Below are positions 53,104-63,674 of a DNA stretch of 64,000 bases, piece by piece (the stretch's first letter is position 1; every line of letters starts with the position of its first letter). Source of the stretch: Prevotella sp. (lineage in GTDB: Bacteria > Bacteroidota > Bacteroidia > Bacteroidales > Bacteroidaceae); NCBI GenBank assembly GCA_024697645.1, contig JAILFH010000036.1, positions 1 to 64,000 of the forward strand, read 5' to 3'. Below the pieces are notes generated by a model. It did no database searches, had not been told where the DNA came from, and saw only the letters and a program-made list of their open reading frames with translations. The position numbers and the translations under genes are program-made.

Positions 53104-54813
53104 TTAGCGCAGATAGTCGGCAAGAGGTGATGAGATTGCTCGCAATCCTCGGGCTACGCTCTCAGCATTGAGAAGGGCACCAGCCTTTGAAGCGTGAGTG
53201 TGGTCCTTCTTGAAATAATATCCTGCACGTTCTTTGATTTTCGCGATGCGAGCCTTAGCCTTCTCCTTGTTTTTCGGTAAGCGGCGCACGGCGAACTTCT
53301 TATCGAGTTCGTCAGCCGACAGATTATGCAAATCAAGGAAGGCAACACCAGTAGCATCAATTACCTCCTGATACCATTTGCCATATGAATCATTTCGACG
53401 CTCAATGCGACCCGTAGGCCACTCATTGCGGGGAGTAAGCGAAACGAGAATGGGCGTTGCTCCACGCTCGCGAGTGTCATCAATCATCTTGCGCAGATAC
53501 CAACCGAAAGAATAGACCACCTCATAGCGCCCATCCTTTTCCATACGATAGACGTGACAAGTGTCGCGAGTTCCGGGTATAACTCCGCGCTCCTTTGGGT
53601 CAGTAATCGAACAGATATCGTTGTGGCCAAACTCTATCAGCACGTAGTCACTGGGCTGCAAGGAGTTATAGACCTTGTCCCAAAGTCCCTCACGAATAAA
53701 CGAACGAGTCGAACGGCCCGCACGTGCGGCATTGACGAGATTAATCTTCGACTCGTCGAAAACTTCTGAAGCCAAGGCAGCCCAGCCCCACATACCATTG
53801 TCATCGGAATCGGCATTCTTCACCGTAGAATCGCCTGTAAAGAACACTGCAGGACGACCTTGTGAGCGGTCAACTTTCCAGGTATCAGGTACGACATTGA
53901 TCATCATTGCCTTCAATGCGTCAAGGGCAGGATGCTGACAAGCCATAAGTCCCTCTGCTGCCGAACGAGCATTCATCGTTGCCCCATAATGGGATGTGTG
54001 AATCTTATCACCGAAGAAGTGATACTGCTCTTTCCAGTGGCTGTAACTGTCGAGTTTTGCAGCCGACAATTCATTGAGGTCTACATACGGCACATCGAGT
54101 TCCTTAGAAAGTTCAGCGAGCCATTCCGACTGAGGTTTGCGGACTACCTTTCCATTCTCAAAAGCATCACGAGGCGTAAGCGACATCAGGATGGGCTGAG
54201 CCCCACGAGCACGAATCTCGCTGACATAATGGCGAATGTAGTAACCATAGGAATAAACTGTATCTTGCCGATGAGTGCGGTTGTTGAAACCTACTATCAG
54301 CGTGTCGGGATCATTTCCAGGAATTACGGCACGAGCACGTCGGGCGTCGAAGAATTCCCCACCATCGTTATGACCAATGCTGACGAGCACATAGTCTCCT
54401 GGCTGCAATGCATCACGAACGGCTGGCCAAAGGTCGGTATAGAACGTACGGGTAGACATTCCACCAAGTGCCTGATTCTCTACCGATATCTTACGGGCGT
54501 CAAAGAAGTTGGAAGCATAGAATCCCCAGCCCCACTGACCATTCGCGCCATCACCACGCGTACCGTTGCGCATCGTGCTGTTTCCAATCAGAAAGAGCAC
54601 GGGATGATTCCCTTGTCGAGTGGTGCCGGGCGCAGGACGCGACATTAATGCCTTCGCAATAGAGTCAGGCGTATTGTCAACCACCTTGTTCACATCCTCC
54701 ACGCCCTGCGGGGGCTGCGTCGGATCGGGAAGGTCATCAAAACCAGTCTGGGCTATTGCTTGGAAAGGCGACAGCAACAAGATTAGAGCAAAAGAACAAA
54801 TGTATTTCAGCAT
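53104..54813 (-). CDS. Exported tandem SGNH esterase, rhamnogalacturonan acetylesterase-like
   Basis: Protein of 569 residues with signal peptide (MLKYICSFALILLLSPFQAIAQ; the start at 54813 is better than 54828) and two SGNH hydrolase domains. Domain 1 (about 75-300) has FLIGNSTM, GHNDGGEF and DKIHTSHYGA. Domain 2 (about 320-565) has FFTGDSTV, GHNDICSI and DHTHASKAGA. The catalytic Ser, Asn and Asp-x-x-His are present in both. The pattern fits carbohydrate esterase family 12, which deacetylates pectin or related glycans. Domain 1 has Asn in place of the usual Asp beside the Ser. It is the only obvious polysaccharide-degrading enzyme here. Confidence 0.86.
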   Translation of the reverse strand: MLKYICSFALILLLSPFQAIAQTGFDDLPDPTQPPQGVEDVNKVVDNTPDSIAKALMSRPAPGTTRQGNHPVLFLIGNSTMRNGTRGDGANGQWGWGFYASNFFDARKISVENQALGGMSTRTFYTDLWPAVRDALQPGDYVLVSIGHNDGGEFFDARRARAVIPGNDPDTLIVGFNNRTHRQDTVYSYGYYIRHYVSEIRARGAQPILMSLTPRDAFENGKVVRKPQSEWLAELSKELDVPYVDLNELSAAKLDSYSHWKEQYHFFGDKIHTSHYGATMNARSAAEGLMACQHPALDALKAMMINVVPDTWKVDRSQGRPAVFFTGDSTVKNADSDDNGMWGWAALASEVFDESKINLVNAARAGRSTRSFIREGLWDKVYNSLQPSDYVLIEFGHNDICSITDPKERGVIPGTRDTCHVYRMEKDGRYEVVYSFGWYLRKMIDDTRERGATPILVSLTPRNEWPTGRIERRNDSYGKWYQEVIDATGVAFLDLHNLSADELDKKFAVRRLPKNKEKAKARIAKIKERAGYYFKKDHTHASKAGALLNAESVARGLRAISSPLADYLR

Positions 54814-54927
54814 GATAGAATGGCGCATAGATTGATTTCAGTTATAAATTGTAAAAGTTCAAAAGATCAAGGGTTCAAAGGTTCAGTAAGATTTCGTCAG
54901 GCTCGAGTGATGTCCTGACAAAAATAA

Positions 54928-54970
54928 GAAGGGCGGGAGGACAAGTGGCTGACCCTATGTCTCCCGCTCT
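54928..54970 (-). terminator. Terminator after ddh
   Basis: AGGGCGGGAGGACA pairs with TGTCTCCCGCTCT with one bulge and one mismatch, around a 15-base loop. It lies 25 bases beyond the ddh stop on the minus strand. Confidence 0.6.
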
Positions 54971-54994
54971 CCTAAGACTATCAGGAAATCCCGA

Positions 54995-55894
54995 TTAGAC
55001 GAGATGCTCGATGAGGTCGGCTCTTTCGCCGGGGAGCAGATCGATAACGGGAAGTTCAATCATCGTGTAGCAACCGGGCTGCTGACGCATGGAGGCACGT
55101 GCCACATTGACAAGAACCTGAGCAGTCAGGGCAGGGTTGTTAATCTGCATATTGAACTCGAAGCGCTGGTTCTGCGTCTTACCGCTTACACCCTTGCGAA
55201 CGAGATTAACACCATGACCCATGTCGCGCACGTCATCGACGCTCTCTACTTGGAACACGTGAGTCTCGTCGCTGGCGAAATACGGGTCAGCCTTGATGGC
55301 CTTCTCTACATCGGCAAGTTGCACACCCGGCTCCAGTTCAACATAAACCATACGGCGGTGAATGCCTTCACCAAGGGGAATAGTCACTGAAAGAGCATTC
55401 TTAACACCCTCCTTCGAACGGACGCAAACACTATGACCCATCGACATTCCCGGGCCGAAATTGGTGTAACTCAGTCCCTTCGGAGCAAGACTCTGCATCA
55501 AGGTGCGGACGACGCTATCTGATCCCGGATCCCATCCAGCAGCAATCACTGAAACAGTACCGGTCTGCTTATTGATTTCCATCTGGCGCTCACGATAGCC
55601 ACGAATGTTTGTGTGAATATCGAATGAGTCAACGGTATTAATGCCCAGGGGAACAATGGCACGTGCATATTCCTCGCAAGAACGAGTGGGCGTACAGAGG
55701 ATAGCCACCTGCACATCCTTCAGTTCGCGAATATCGCTCACAACCTCGTAAGGAGTGAGTTCGAGTGGTTTGTTCTCAGCACCCTGACGGCGCACAACGC
55801 CTGCAATCTCAAAATCGGGCGCAGCCTCAAGGGCCTCTACAGTGAAGCGTCCGATGTTGCCGTAACCCACTACGGCGGCTCTAATTTTCTTCAT
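54995..55894 (-). CDS. ddh: meso-Diaminopimelate dehydrogenase
   Basis: NADPH enzyme of 299 residues that makes meso-diaminopimelate from tetrahydrodipicolinate in one step for lysine and cell-wall synthesis. The dinucleotide motif AVVGYGNIGRFTVEAL (8-23) is followed by VVRRQ; AAGWDPGSDSVVRTLMQSLAPKG is the substrate region. A TACTTTTG box on the minus strand at 55962-55969 is a probable promoter. It is divergent from the his operon. Confidence 0.93.
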   Translation of the reverse strand: MKKIRAAVVGYGNIGRFTVEALEAAPDFEIAGVVRRQGAENKPLELTPYEVVSDIRELKDVQVAILCTPTRSCEEYARAIVPLGINTVDSFDIHTNIRGYRERQMEINKQTGTVSVIAAGWDPGSDSVVRTLMQSLAPKGLSYTNFGPGMSMGHSVCVRSKEGVKNALSVTIPLGEGIHRRMVYVELEPGVQLADVEKAIKADPYFASDETHVFQVESVDDVRDMGHGVNLVRKGVSGKTQNQRFEFNMQINNPALTAQVLVNVARASMRQQPGCYTMIELPVIDLLPGERADLIEHLV

Positions 55895-56039
55895 ATTCTG
55901 AGTTTGAAATTTGATATAGTCTGTTACAAAAATCTGTTGTTATCTTTTACAAAATGCGATGCAAAAGTACGAATTTTCTTCGAAACACGTTACTTTTTCG
56001 TGCTATTTATTCTCTGAAAGTGCATTTTTCTATGAATCT

Positions 56040-56071
56040 TTTGGATAACCCAAGGAAAAAGTGTAATTTTG
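56040..56071 (+). promoter_or_regulatory. Promoter of the his operon
   Basis: TTTG (56040-56043), 20-base spacer, TAATTTTG (56064-56071). The leader would be only about 30 nt, so no room is left for a His leader peptide. Confidence 0.72.
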
Positions 56072-56106
56072 CAACTTGAAACAGGATAAACGAGCAAAAT
56101 TATTAC

Positions 56107-57177
56107 ATGAAGAGATTATTGTTTATCGACCGCGACGGCACGCTTATAGAAGAGCCTGCCGACGAGCAGATTGACGACTTTGGAAAACTGAAGTTCGTCG
56201 AAGGCATGATAAGCAGCCTGTCGTTCGTGTGCCAGCATACGGACTTCGAACTTGTGATGGTGAGCAATCAGGACGGTCTGGGGACGACTTCGTTCCCTGA
56301 AGATACGTTCTGGCCTGTTCACAATTTCATCATCGAGACGCTAAAGGGTGAGGGTATCGTTTTTAGCGAGCAACTCATCGACCGACATTTCCCTGAGGAC
56401 AATGCCCCGACTCGCAAGCCTGGAACGGGAATGGTGAAGAAATACATGCATTCCGACGAATACGACCTGGCGGGAAGTTATGTGATTGGCGACCGCGAAA
56501 CCGATGCTCAGTTGGCACGCAACATGGGCTGCCAGTCGCTTATCCTTGGCCAGAACGGACTGACCTGGAAGAAAATCGCCGAACTGCTGTTTGCTGGTGA
56601 ACGAAAGGCAGAAGTAAGACGCACGACGAAGGAGACCGACATCTACGTGAGCGTGGAACTTGACGGTGCCGGAAACTGCGACATTCAGACGGGCCTCGGA
56701 TTCTTCGACCATATGCTTGAACAGATTGGTCGTCATGGAGGCATCAACCTAACCGTACATTGTAAGGGTGATTTGCATGTGGATGAGCATCATACAATCG
56801 AGGACACAGCCCTTGCACTGGGCGAATGTCTGCTGAAGGCTCTGGGCAGCAAGCGCGGCATTGAGCGTTATGGATTCACATTACCGATGGACGATTGCCT
56901 CGCAACCGTAGCACTCGACTTCGGCGGACGCCCCTGGCTCGTTTGGAATACGGAGTTCCATCGTGAGTATGTCGGAGATGTACCTACAGAGATGTTCCAT
57001 CATTTCTTCAAGAGTCTGAGCGATTCCGCGCGCATGAACCTTTATATACAGGCTGAAGGTGAGAACGAGCATCACAAGATTGAGGGAATCTTCAAAGCAC
57101 TGGCACGTAGCCTGAAAATGGCCGTTCGCCGCGATATCTACAACTACGAACTGCCTTCATCGAAAGGCGTATTATAA
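56107..57177 (+). CDS. hisB: Bifunctional histidinol-phosphatase/imidazoleglycerol-phosphate dehydratase
   Basis: Catalyses the seventh and ninth steps of histidine synthesis. Length is 356 residues: an N-terminal HAD phosphatase ([12 protein letters not shown] with Asp8 and Asp10; about 1-165) and a C-terminal dehydratase ([43 protein letters not shown]). It stands first in the operon, whereas hisG is first in most organisms. Confidence 0.97.
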   Translation: MKRLLFIDRDGTLIEEPADEQIDDFGKLKFVEGMISSLSFVCQHTDFELVMVSNQDGLGTTSFPEDTFWPVHNFIIETLKGEGIVFSEQLIDRHFPEDNAPTRKPGTGMVKKYMHSDEYDLAGSYVIGDRETDAQLARNMGCQSLILGQNGLTWKKIAELLFAGERKAEVRRTTKETDIYVSVELDGAGNCDIQTGLGFFDHMLEQIGRHGGINLTVHCKGDLHVDEHHTIEDTALALGECLLKALGSKRGIERYGFTLPMDDCLATVALDFGGRPWLVWNTEFHREYVGDVPTEMFHHFFKSLSDSARMNLYIQAEGENEHHKIEGIFKALARSLKMAVRRDIYNYELPSSKGVL

Positions 57178-57266
57178 AAACAGAATAACAAGCCCTTGCC
57201 AAAGTAGTCCGGAAGAATCTGGTGAATCTGTCAAGGCGATTTTTTACAATAAAGAAAGAAATACTT

Positions 57267-58118
57267 ATGATCAGAATAGCAATACAATCAAAAGGCCGAC
57301 TCCACGAGCAGACAATGGACTTGCTCACTGAGGCCGACATTAAACTAGACAGTATCCGCAGAACACTCTTAGTGAAGAGCAGAAACTTCCCTTTGGAAGT
57401 GCTCTATTTGCGCGACGATGACATTCCTCAGAGCGTTGCTGACGGAACGGCAGACCTGGGCATCGTAGGTGAGAATGAATTCATGGAACAACAGGCTGAA
57501 GCCGATGTTGCGATGCGACTGGGATTCAGTCGCTGCCGCTTGTCGCTCGCTATCCCCAAGAAGACCGACTATGAAGGTCTACAGTGGTTTGAGGGCAAGA
57601 AAATTGCTACATCCTATCCCGTGATTCTGCAGAAATTCCTCGCTGAGAAGGGTATTCACGCCCATATCCACAAGATTGCAGGTAGCGTTGAAATCGCACC
57701 GGGCATCGGACTCGCTGATGCTATCTTCGACATTGTCAGCAGTGGTTCCACACTGGTAAGTAACAATTTAAAGGAGGTAGAAGTGGTTATGGAGAGTGAG
57801 GCTCTGCTCATTGCCAACCGCGAGTTGTCAGAAGAGAATAAGCAAGTGCTGCAGCAGTTGTTGTTCAGACTGGAGGCCGTACGCCAGGCTGAGGATAAGA
57901 AATATGTACGCATGAATGTGCCACGCAATCAGTTGAAGGCAGTGCTCGGTGTGCTGCCCGGACTGAAGAGCCCGACCATCATTCCTTTGGCCGACGAAGA
58001 TTGGTGTTGTGTTCACACCGTACTCGACCAGAAATGTTTCTGGGACATCATTGGCCAACTGAAAGAACTCGGCGCACAGGGCATTCTCGTGACACCTATC
58101 GAGAAAATGATTCTATAA
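57267..58118 (+). CDS. hisG: ATP phosphoribosyltransferase, long form
   Basis: First enzyme of histidine synthesis, 283 residues. Start at 57267 (MIRIAIQSKGRLHE); the in-frame extension to 57222 lacks a site. The C-terminal domain of about 80 residues (MNVPRNQLKAVLGVLPGLKSPTIIPL) is the regulatory ACT-like domain of the long form, so feedback by histidine at the protein level is expected and no HisZ is needed. Confidence 0.96.
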   Translation: MIRIAIQSKGRLHEQTMDLLTEADIKLDSIRRTLLVKSRNFPLEVLYLRDDDIPQSVADGTADLGIVGENEFMEQQAEADVAMRLGFSRCRLSLAIPKKTDYEGLQWFEGKKIATSYPVILQKFLAEKGIHAHIHKIAGSVEIAPGIGLADAIFDIVSSGSTLVSNNLKEVEVVMESEALLIANRELSEENKQVLQQLLFRLEAVRQAEDKKYVRMNVPRNQLKAVLGVLPGLKSPTIIPLADEDWCCVHTVLDQKCFWDIIGQLKELGAQGILVTPIEKMIL

Positions 58119-58149
58119 GAAATGGTATTATTTTCGGAAGTTCGAAAAC

Positions 58150-58166
58150 GATTCCATAAAGGAATC
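58150..58166 (+). other. Short hairpin between hisG and hisD
   Basis: GATTCC and GGAATC pair around ATAAA. No T-run follows, so termination is unlikely; it may affect mRNA stability. Confidence 0.4.
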
Positions 58167-58213
58167 ATCAGATTCAATAATCCGAAAACGAGGCTAAAGA
58201 AAGAAACTGCAAG

Positions 58214-59494
58214 ATGAAAATATTCAGGAATCCGAACGAGCAGCAACTGCAGGAAATTGTGCAGCGACCTGTGGTGGACCTCAGCCAACTCAGCAAGACC
58301 GTCAGCGACATACTGCAACGCGTCAAAGACGATGGCGACAAGGCCGTCATCGCCCTCGAGGAACAGTTTGACCACGCTCGACTCAACTCTCTCTTAGTGA
58401 GTGAGGAGGAAATGGCAGAGGCAGAACAACTGGTGACACCCGAACTGAAAGCCGCAATCGCGTTGGCACATGGGAACATCAGCCGATTTCATGCTGCCCA
58501 ACTGCATGATACGCCCCATGTTGAGACATGTCCGGGAGTTGTCTGCTGGCAGAAGAGCGTTGCTATTGAAAAGGTCGGACTCTATATCCCAGGCGGTACT
58601 GCTCCGTTGTTCAGCACGGTACTGATGCTCGCTACGCCCGCTTGTCTGGCAGGCTGTAAGGAGATTGTCCTCTGTACTCCTCCCTCACCCAGCGGCAAGG
58701 TTCACCCTGCCATTCTTGTGGCAGCACGTCAAGCAGGAGTGAGTAAGATTTTCAAGGCAGGTGGCGTTCAGGCAATTGGCGCTATGGCCTACGGAACGGA
58801 GTCTGTACCCAAGGTGAGCAAGATTTTCGGCCCGGGTAATCGTTTCGTGATGGCTGCCAAACAACAGGTAAGCCTTAGCGAAGTGGCTATCGACATGCCT
58901 GCTGGTCCTTCGGAGGTCTGTGTCATAGCCGATGCTGACGCCAATCCGGTATTCGTGGCTGCCGATCTGCTTTCACAAGCCGAACACGGAAGCGACTCGC
59001 AGGTACTCTTCATCACCACCTCGGAGCAGATGCTTCAGGAAGTGGAGCAGGAAGTGGAAAGACAACTGCAACAACTGCCCCGACTGGCTTTTGCAAGACA
59101 GTCGCTCGACAACAGTTGTTTTGTTTTGGTCAATTCGACCACCGAAGCCATCAGCATTGCAAATCAATACGCACCAGAGCACCTTATCCTACAGACGCAG
59201 GACTATGAGCAACTGGCTGAAAAGGTGGTGAACGCCGGAAGCGTGTTCCTCGGTCCCTATGCCTGCGAGAGTGCCGGCGACTATGCAAGCGGCACCAACC
59301 ACACTCTTCCCACTCACGGCTATGCTACTGCCTATAGTGGCGTAAACATGGATAGTTTCTGCCGCAAGATTACCTTCCAGCACATCAGCGAAGAAGGAAT
59401 CAATAGTATTGGAGAAGCCGTTGAACTCATGGCGGAAGCCGAGCAACTCGAAGCCCATCGAAATGCAATGAGCGTGAGACGAAACAGGAAGTAA
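58214..59494 (+). CDS. hisD: Histidinol dehydrogenase
   Basis: Final enzyme of the pathway, NAD-dependent, zinc-bound, 426 residues. Clear motifs are GLYIPGGTAPLFSTVLM, KIFGPGNRFVMAAKQQVSL, DMPAGPSEVCVIAD and EHGSDSQVLFIT with the zinc-ligand Gln/His region, and the end FCRKITFQHISEEGI. It follows hisG after 95 bases. Confidence 0.97.
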   Translation: MKIFRNPNEQQLQEIVQRPVVDLSQLSKTVSDILQRVKDDGDKAVIALEEQFDHARLNSLLVSEEEMAEAEQLVTPELKAAIALAHGNISRFHAAQLHDTPHVETCPGVVCWQKSVAIEKVGLYIPGGTAPLFSTVLMLATPACLAGCKEIVLCTPPSPSGKVHPAILVAARQAGVSKIFKAGGVQAIGAMAYGTESVPKVSKIFGPGNRFVMAAKQQVSLSEVAIDMPAGPSEVCVIADADANPVFVAADLLSQAEHGSDSQVLFITTSEQMLQEVEQEVERQLQQLPRLAFARQSLDNSCFVLVNSTTEAISIANQYAPEHLILQTQDYEQLAEKVVNAGSVFLGPYACESAGDYASGTNHTLPTHGYATAYSGVNMDSFCRKITFQHISEEGINSIGEAVELMAEAEQLEAHRNAMSVRRNRK

Positions 59495-59585
59495 TTCTGG
59501 GTTTCACTTGCTCCCTCGCTATCTTGACAAAAGTTGAGAAAGAAATTTAAATGAATTGATAATCAAATAAAACATTCAAGAATAT

Positions 59586-60617
59586 ATGCGATCATTGTCA
59601 GAACTGGTCAGACCCAACATCAGAGACCTTGCTCCCTATAGCAGTGCACGAAGCGAGTTCACTGGCGGCGCAGAAGTGTTTCTCGATGCGAATGAAAATC
59701 CTTACAACCAGCCTTTCAACCGCTACCCCGACCCATTACAGCGCGAACTGAAGAACGATATTTCGCGGATTAAGGGTATTCCTGCAAAGTGTATTTTTCT
59801 GGGCAACGGCAGCGACGAAGCCATTGATCTGGTCTATCGTTGCTTTACTCGTCCGGGTATCGACAACGTAGTGGCTATTGAACCCACCTACGGCATGTAT
59901 AAGGTTTGCGCCGACATCAACGACGTTGAATATCGCCCCGTGTTACTCGATGAGCATTTTCAACTCTCTGCAGAGAAACTACTGAATGCTTGCGACAAAA
60001 ATACGAAAGCCATCTGGATTTGCAGTCCGAACAATCCGACGGGTAACAGTATGAACCGCGATGAGATGATTGCCGTAGTAGAGCAATTCGACGGAATGGT
60101 CATCATCGACGAAGCTTACGAGGACTTTGCCTATCAGGAATCAATGCGCAAGGAATTGTTGCAATTCCCGAACCTCATCGTGCTGAACACATTCAGCAAG
60201 GCGTGGGGCTGTGCGGCAATTCGTCTGGGAATGGCTTTTGCCCATAGGGAAGTCATCGACATCTTTAACAAGGTGAAATATCCCTACAACGTGAACCTCC
60301 TGACCCAGCAGCACGCCAAGGAAGCCATCAGCAACGTATACGATGTGGAGAAATGGGTAAAGTTGCTGCTGCAGGAACGTACTGTGGTGATGAAAGCATT
60401 CACCGAACTGCCTTGCTGTAAGGAAGTCTATCCGACCGATGCCAATTTCTTCCTGGCACGAATGACCGATGCACAAGCCATCTACGACTATCTGGTCAAT
60501 GAAGGCATCATCGTGCGCAACCGCACTCGCATACAACTCTGTCAAAACTGTCTGCGTGTCACTATTGGAACCAAAAACGAGAACACTGCACTCATCGCCG
60601 CACTGAGGAAATTATGA
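59586..60617 (+). CDS. hisC: Histidinol-phosphate aminotransferase
   Basis: PLP aminotransferase of 343 residues. [11 protein letters not shown] binds the phosphate; the lysine lies in [18 protein letters not shown]. Its stop overlaps the hisH start (ATGA at 60614), indicating translational coupling. Confidence 0.96.
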   Translation: MRSLSELVRPNIRDLAPYSSARSEFTGGAEVFLDANENPYNQPFNRYPDPLQRELKNDISRIKGIPAKCIFLGNGSDEAIDLVYRCFTRPGIDNVVAIEPTYGMYKVCADINDVEYRPVLLDEHFQLSAEKLLNACDKNTKAIWICSPNNPTGNSMNRDEMIAVVEQFDGMVIIDEAYEDFAYQESMRKELLQFPNLIVLNTFSKAWGCAAIRLGMAFAHREVIDIFNKVKYPYNVNLLTQQHAKEAISNVYDVEKWVKLLLQERTVVMKAFTELPCCKEVYPTDANFFLARMTDAQAIYDYLVNEGIIVRNRTRIQLCQNCLRVTIGTKNENTALIAALRKL

Positions 60618-61252
60618 ATATAGCCATTGTGAAATATAACGCCGGTAATATCCGGTCGGTCATCAATGCCGTAAAGCGACTCGGTGTAGAGCCTATCTAT
60701 ACTGATGATGCCAATCTGCTGCGTAATGCCGACCGCGTGATATTCCCAGGTCAAGGTGAGGCTTCGACGGCAATGGCGTATCTGCGCGAGCACGGGTTGG
60801 TAGAAGTGATTCGTTCATTACAGCAACCTGTCTTAGGCGTCTGCATTGGCCAGCAATTGCTTTGTCGTCACTCCGAAGAAGGAGACACTGAATGCATGGG
60901 CATTTTCGATGTTGATGTTCGCCGATTCCGACCCGAGCGAAAGGAAGATAAAGTACCCGTGATGGGATGGAACACGCTCACCAATCTGAAGACACCGCTG
61001 TTCAAGGGGCTCGTGCCTGATGAAGATCATACAGCAAAGACAGACGGAGTTACTGTTAACAGTCGTGACCCATACGCCTACTTTGTCCACAGTTACTATT
61101 GTCCGCTTTGCGAGGAGACGATTGCCCAGAGTCACCATATTCTCGACTATAGCGCCGCTCTTCATCGCGACAACTTCTATGCCACTCAGTTCCATCCGGA
61201 GAAGAGTGGCGACGTGGGAGAACAAATCCTTCGGAACTTCCTTAATCTCTAA
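60614..61252 (+). CDS. hisH: Imidazole glycerol phosphate synthase, glutaminase subunit
   Basis: Class I amidotransferase of 212 residues that feeds ammonia to HisF. The nucleophile Cys is in GVCIGQQLL and the His/Glu pair in [13 protein letters not shown]. The active-site Cys context is GVCIG rather than GICLG, a normal variant. Confidence 0.95.
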   Translation: MNIAIVKYNAGNIRSVINAVKRLGVEPIYTDDANLLRNADRVIFPGQGEASTAMAYLREHGLVEVIRSLQQPVLGVCIGQQLLCRHSEEGDTECMGIFDVDVRRFRPERKEDKVPVMGWNTLTNLKTPLFKGLVPDEDHTAKTDGVTVNSRDPYAYFVHSYYCPLCEETIAQSHHILDYSAALHRDNFYATQFHPEKSGDVGEQILRNFLNL

Positions 61253-61395
61253 AAAGAAATCATAGAAGATTGAGAAAGACAAGGGAAGACTGAGAATTAT
61301 ATAAAATGAATGCTTCTCAAGAAACAAATCATTCACCAACAAATTCGTCTCCTCCCCATTGCAAAAGAAACTCCAAAACCATTCATTCAGCAAAT

Positions 61396-62142
61396 ATGGA
61401 ACTCATTCCCGCAATCGACATCATCAATGGACAATGCGTTCGTCTGACCAAGGGCGACTATCAGCAGAAGAAAGTATATTCTGCCGATCCCGTCAGTATG
61501 GCTCGCCAGTTTGAGGCAATGGGGTTCAGCCGTCTGCACGTCGTTGACCTTGATGGCGCAAAAGCCCGACACATCGTGAATACCCAAACGCTGCGTGATA
61601 TCACTTCACAAACCAGTCTGATTGTTGACTTCGGAGGCGGAGTGAAGACCGACGAAGACTTGCAATTAGCATTCAGCAGTGGCGCCAAAATGGTTACAGT
61701 AGGTTCGGTGGCAGTCACTCAGCCCGAACTGATGGAAAAATGGATTCAGGCCTATGGAGCAAGTCGTCTTGTCTTAGGTGCTGACGTCCGACAGCGTCGG
61801 TTGAGCATTAATGGCTGGCTGGAAGATTCTGAGCAGGATATTCTGCCTTTCATCCGCCACTACTACGACTCGGGAATCCGCAACGTGCTCTGCACAGATA
61901 TTGCCCGCGACGGTATGCTCAGCGGTCCTTCTGTTGACCTCTATCGCGACATCATGGAGGCTTTTCCCGACCTTCATCTCATAGCAAGCGGTGGTGTTTC
62001 GTGTGTGGCAGACCTCCTCGAACTGCAGAAAGCGGGCATTCCCGCTGTCGTCTTCGGCAAAGCCATCTACGAGGGACGTATCCAACTGGAAAATGGAATG
62101 CTCAGGTCGGGTTCCGATGAGATTCCCATCAAAAATTTGTAA
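61396..62142 (+). CDS. hisA: Phosphoribosylformimino-5-aminoimidazole carboxamide ribotide isomerase
   Basis: TIM-barrel isomerase of 248 residues. Start MELIPAIDIINGQCVRL at 61396 is the conserved HisA start; the open frame runs up to 61306, but those 30 codons (Ser/Asn/His-rich) have no counterpart. The catalytic Asp near residue 8 and IARDGMLSGPS are present. Confidence 0.95.
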   Translation: MELIPAIDIINGQCVRLTKGDYQQKKVYSADPVSMARQFEAMGFSRLHVVDLDGAKARHIVNTQTLRDITSQTSLIVDFGGGVKTDEDLQLAFSSGAKMVTVGSVAVTQPELMEKWIQAYGASRLVLGADVRQRRLSINGWLEDSEQDILPFIRHYYDSGIRNVLCTDIARDGMLSGPSVDLYRDIMEAFPDLHLIASGGVSCVADLLELQKAGIPAVVFGKAIYEGRIQLENGMLRSGSDEIPIKNL

Positions 62143-62163
62143 ATCATAAACAGAAATAGTATC

Positions 62164-62925
62164 GTGAGCATCGCTAAAAGAATTATCCCTTGCCTCGACG
62201 TGAAGGACGGAACGACCGTCAAGGGCACTTGCTTCGTCAATCTGCGCGAAGCCGGAGACCCTGTAGAACTGGGCAAAGCCTATAGTCAGGCTGGAGCCGA
62301 CGAACTGGTCTATCTCGACATTACTGCCAGTCATGAGGGACGAAAGACCTTCACCGAAATTGTAGGGCGCGTAGCAGCAGAAATCAACATTCCATTCACT
62401 GTAGGCGGTGGCATTGGTTCGCTCGACGACGTGGAACGTTTGCTTGGTGCTGGCGCTGACAAGGTGAGTATCAATAGTGCTGCACTGCGTCGACCTCAAC
62501 TCATCGACGAAATTGCCAGCAGATACGGCAGTCAGGTGTGTGTCTGTGCGATTGATGCGCGATTTGAAGAAACCACTGGTTGGCAATGCTATCTGAATGG
62601 CGGTCGACTACCTGTTGACCGTAATCTCTTCGATTGGGCTCGCGAAGCGCAAGAGCGTGGCGCAGGCGAGATTCTGTTCACCAGCATGAACCACGACGGC
62701 ACAAAAGGCGGTTTTGCCAACGAGGCTTTGGCCCAATTGGCTGATCAACTGTCGATTCCCATCATTGCCAGTGGTGGAGCAGGAACGAAGGAGCATTTCC
62801 GCGATGCATTCGCCATTGGTCACGCTGATGCCGCCTTAGCCGCAAGCGTGTTCCACTTTGGCGAGATTCCAATCAACGAACTCAAGCAATACCTTCAGGC
62901 AGAAGGCATCAAAGTAAGAATCTAA
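62164..62925 (+). CDS. hisF: Imidazole glycerol phosphate synthase, cyclase subunit
   Basis: Cyclase of 253 residues joining HisH. The start is a GTG at 62164 (then AGC ATC GCT), giving [15 protein letters not shown], which aligns with the usual [12 protein letters not shown] start; no ATG is available. The two catalytic Asp residues lie in CLDVKDG and the [10 protein letters not shown] region. It follows hisA by 21 bases. Confidence 0.95.
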   Translation: MSIAKRIIPCLDVKDGTTVKGTCFVNLREAGDPVELGKAYSQAGADELVYLDITASHEGRKTFTEIVGRVAAEINIPFTVGGGIGSLDDVERLLGAGADKVSINSAALRRPQLIDEIASRYGSQVCVCAIDARFEETTGWQCYLNGGRLPVDRNLFDWAREAQERGAGEILFTSMNHDGTKGGFANEALAQLADQLSIPIIASGGAGTKEHFRDAFAIGHADAALAASVFHFGEIPINELKQYLQAEGIKVRI

Positions 62926-63007
62926 GGGGGGGGTAAGAGTTCCAATTTGTCTTCCCTTATATTCCAAACAACCGAAACTTCAGTAAGAATTTAAACAGAA
63001 ACTTGAT

Positions 63008-63622
63008 ATGAAAATTGATTTCGAAAAATGTGGCGGACTCGTTCCTGCCATCATTCAGGATGCAACAACAAAGAATGTGCTCATGCTGGGCTACATGAAC
63101 CAAGAAGCACTCGAGAAGACTCAGGAAACAGGACTCGTGACCTTCTTTAGCCGCAGTCGCCAATGTCTATGGACAAAGGGCGAGACATCCGGCAACTATC
63201 TGCACCTTGTAAGCATGCAAGTGGATTGTGACAACGATACGCTGCTGGTAAAGGCAACTCCCGATGGTCCTACTTGCCACAAGGGAACAGACACTTGCTG
63301 GGGGGAGGAGAACAAGCCAAACCCACTACAGTTCCTCAGTGAATTGCAGGACTTCATCGAGACACGCCACGAGGAAATGCCTGAGGGTAGTTACACCACC
63401 AGCCTTTTCCGCGACGGACTCAACCGCATGGCTCAGAAAGTGGGTGAAGAGGCTCTTGAAGCAGTTATCGAAGCAGTCAACGGCACCGATGACCGTTTCA
63501 TCTACGAGTGCTCCGATATGTTCTACCACCTCATCGTGCTGCTCACCAGCAAAGGACTTCGCATTGAGGATGTGGTTAGCGAACTTCAAACTCGTCACCA
63601 GCCCAATTGGCACAAGCACTAA
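63008..63622 (+). CDS. hisI: Bifunctional phosphoribosyl-AMP cyclohydrolase/phosphoribosyl-ATP pyrophosphatase
   Basis: HisIE fusion of 204 residues for steps two and three. The N-terminal cyclohydrolase (about 1-105) has VLMLGYMNQEAL, FFSRSRQCLWTKGETSGNYL and zinc-ligand Cys residues (QVDCDNDTLL, TCHKGTDTCW). The C-terminal pyrophosphatase (about 115-200) has SYTTSLFRDGLNRMAQKVGEEALEAVIEA. It completes the operon. Confidence 0.96.
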   Translation: MKIDFEKCGGLVPAIIQDATTKNVLMLGYMNQEALEKTQETGLVTFFSRSRQCLWTKGETSGNYLHLVSMQVDCDNDTLLVKATPDGPTCHKGTDTCWGEENKPNPLQFLSELQDFIETRHEEMPEGSYTTSLFRDGLNRMAQKVGEEALEAVIEAVNGTDDRFIYECSDMFYHLIVLLTSKGLRIEDVVSELQTRHQPNWHKH

Positions 63623-63646
63623 ATAGAACGCAATTCTACTATTTAC

Positions 63647-63674
63647 CCGATTAGTGTAAAAACTAATTAGGGAA
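63647..63674 (+). terminator. Probable terminator of the his operon
   Basis: CCCGATTAGT pairs with ACTAATTAGGG with a bulge around GTAAAA; the T-run is poor. A second hairpin with a 14-base perfect stem (63684-63760) ends in TTTTTCTTCTTCC and may be the stronger stop. Confidence 0.5.

Noticed and set aside
55955..56078. Possible His leader peptide before hisB
   Set aside because: The short frame has only one His codon and crosses the his promoter; the expected mRNA leader is about 30 nt, so attenuation of the trp/cys kind is not supported here.
62922..62932. G-run at the end of hisF as a frameshift site
   Set aside because: The run of G lies after the hisF stop and hisI has its own start 75 bases on; both frames are intact without shifting.
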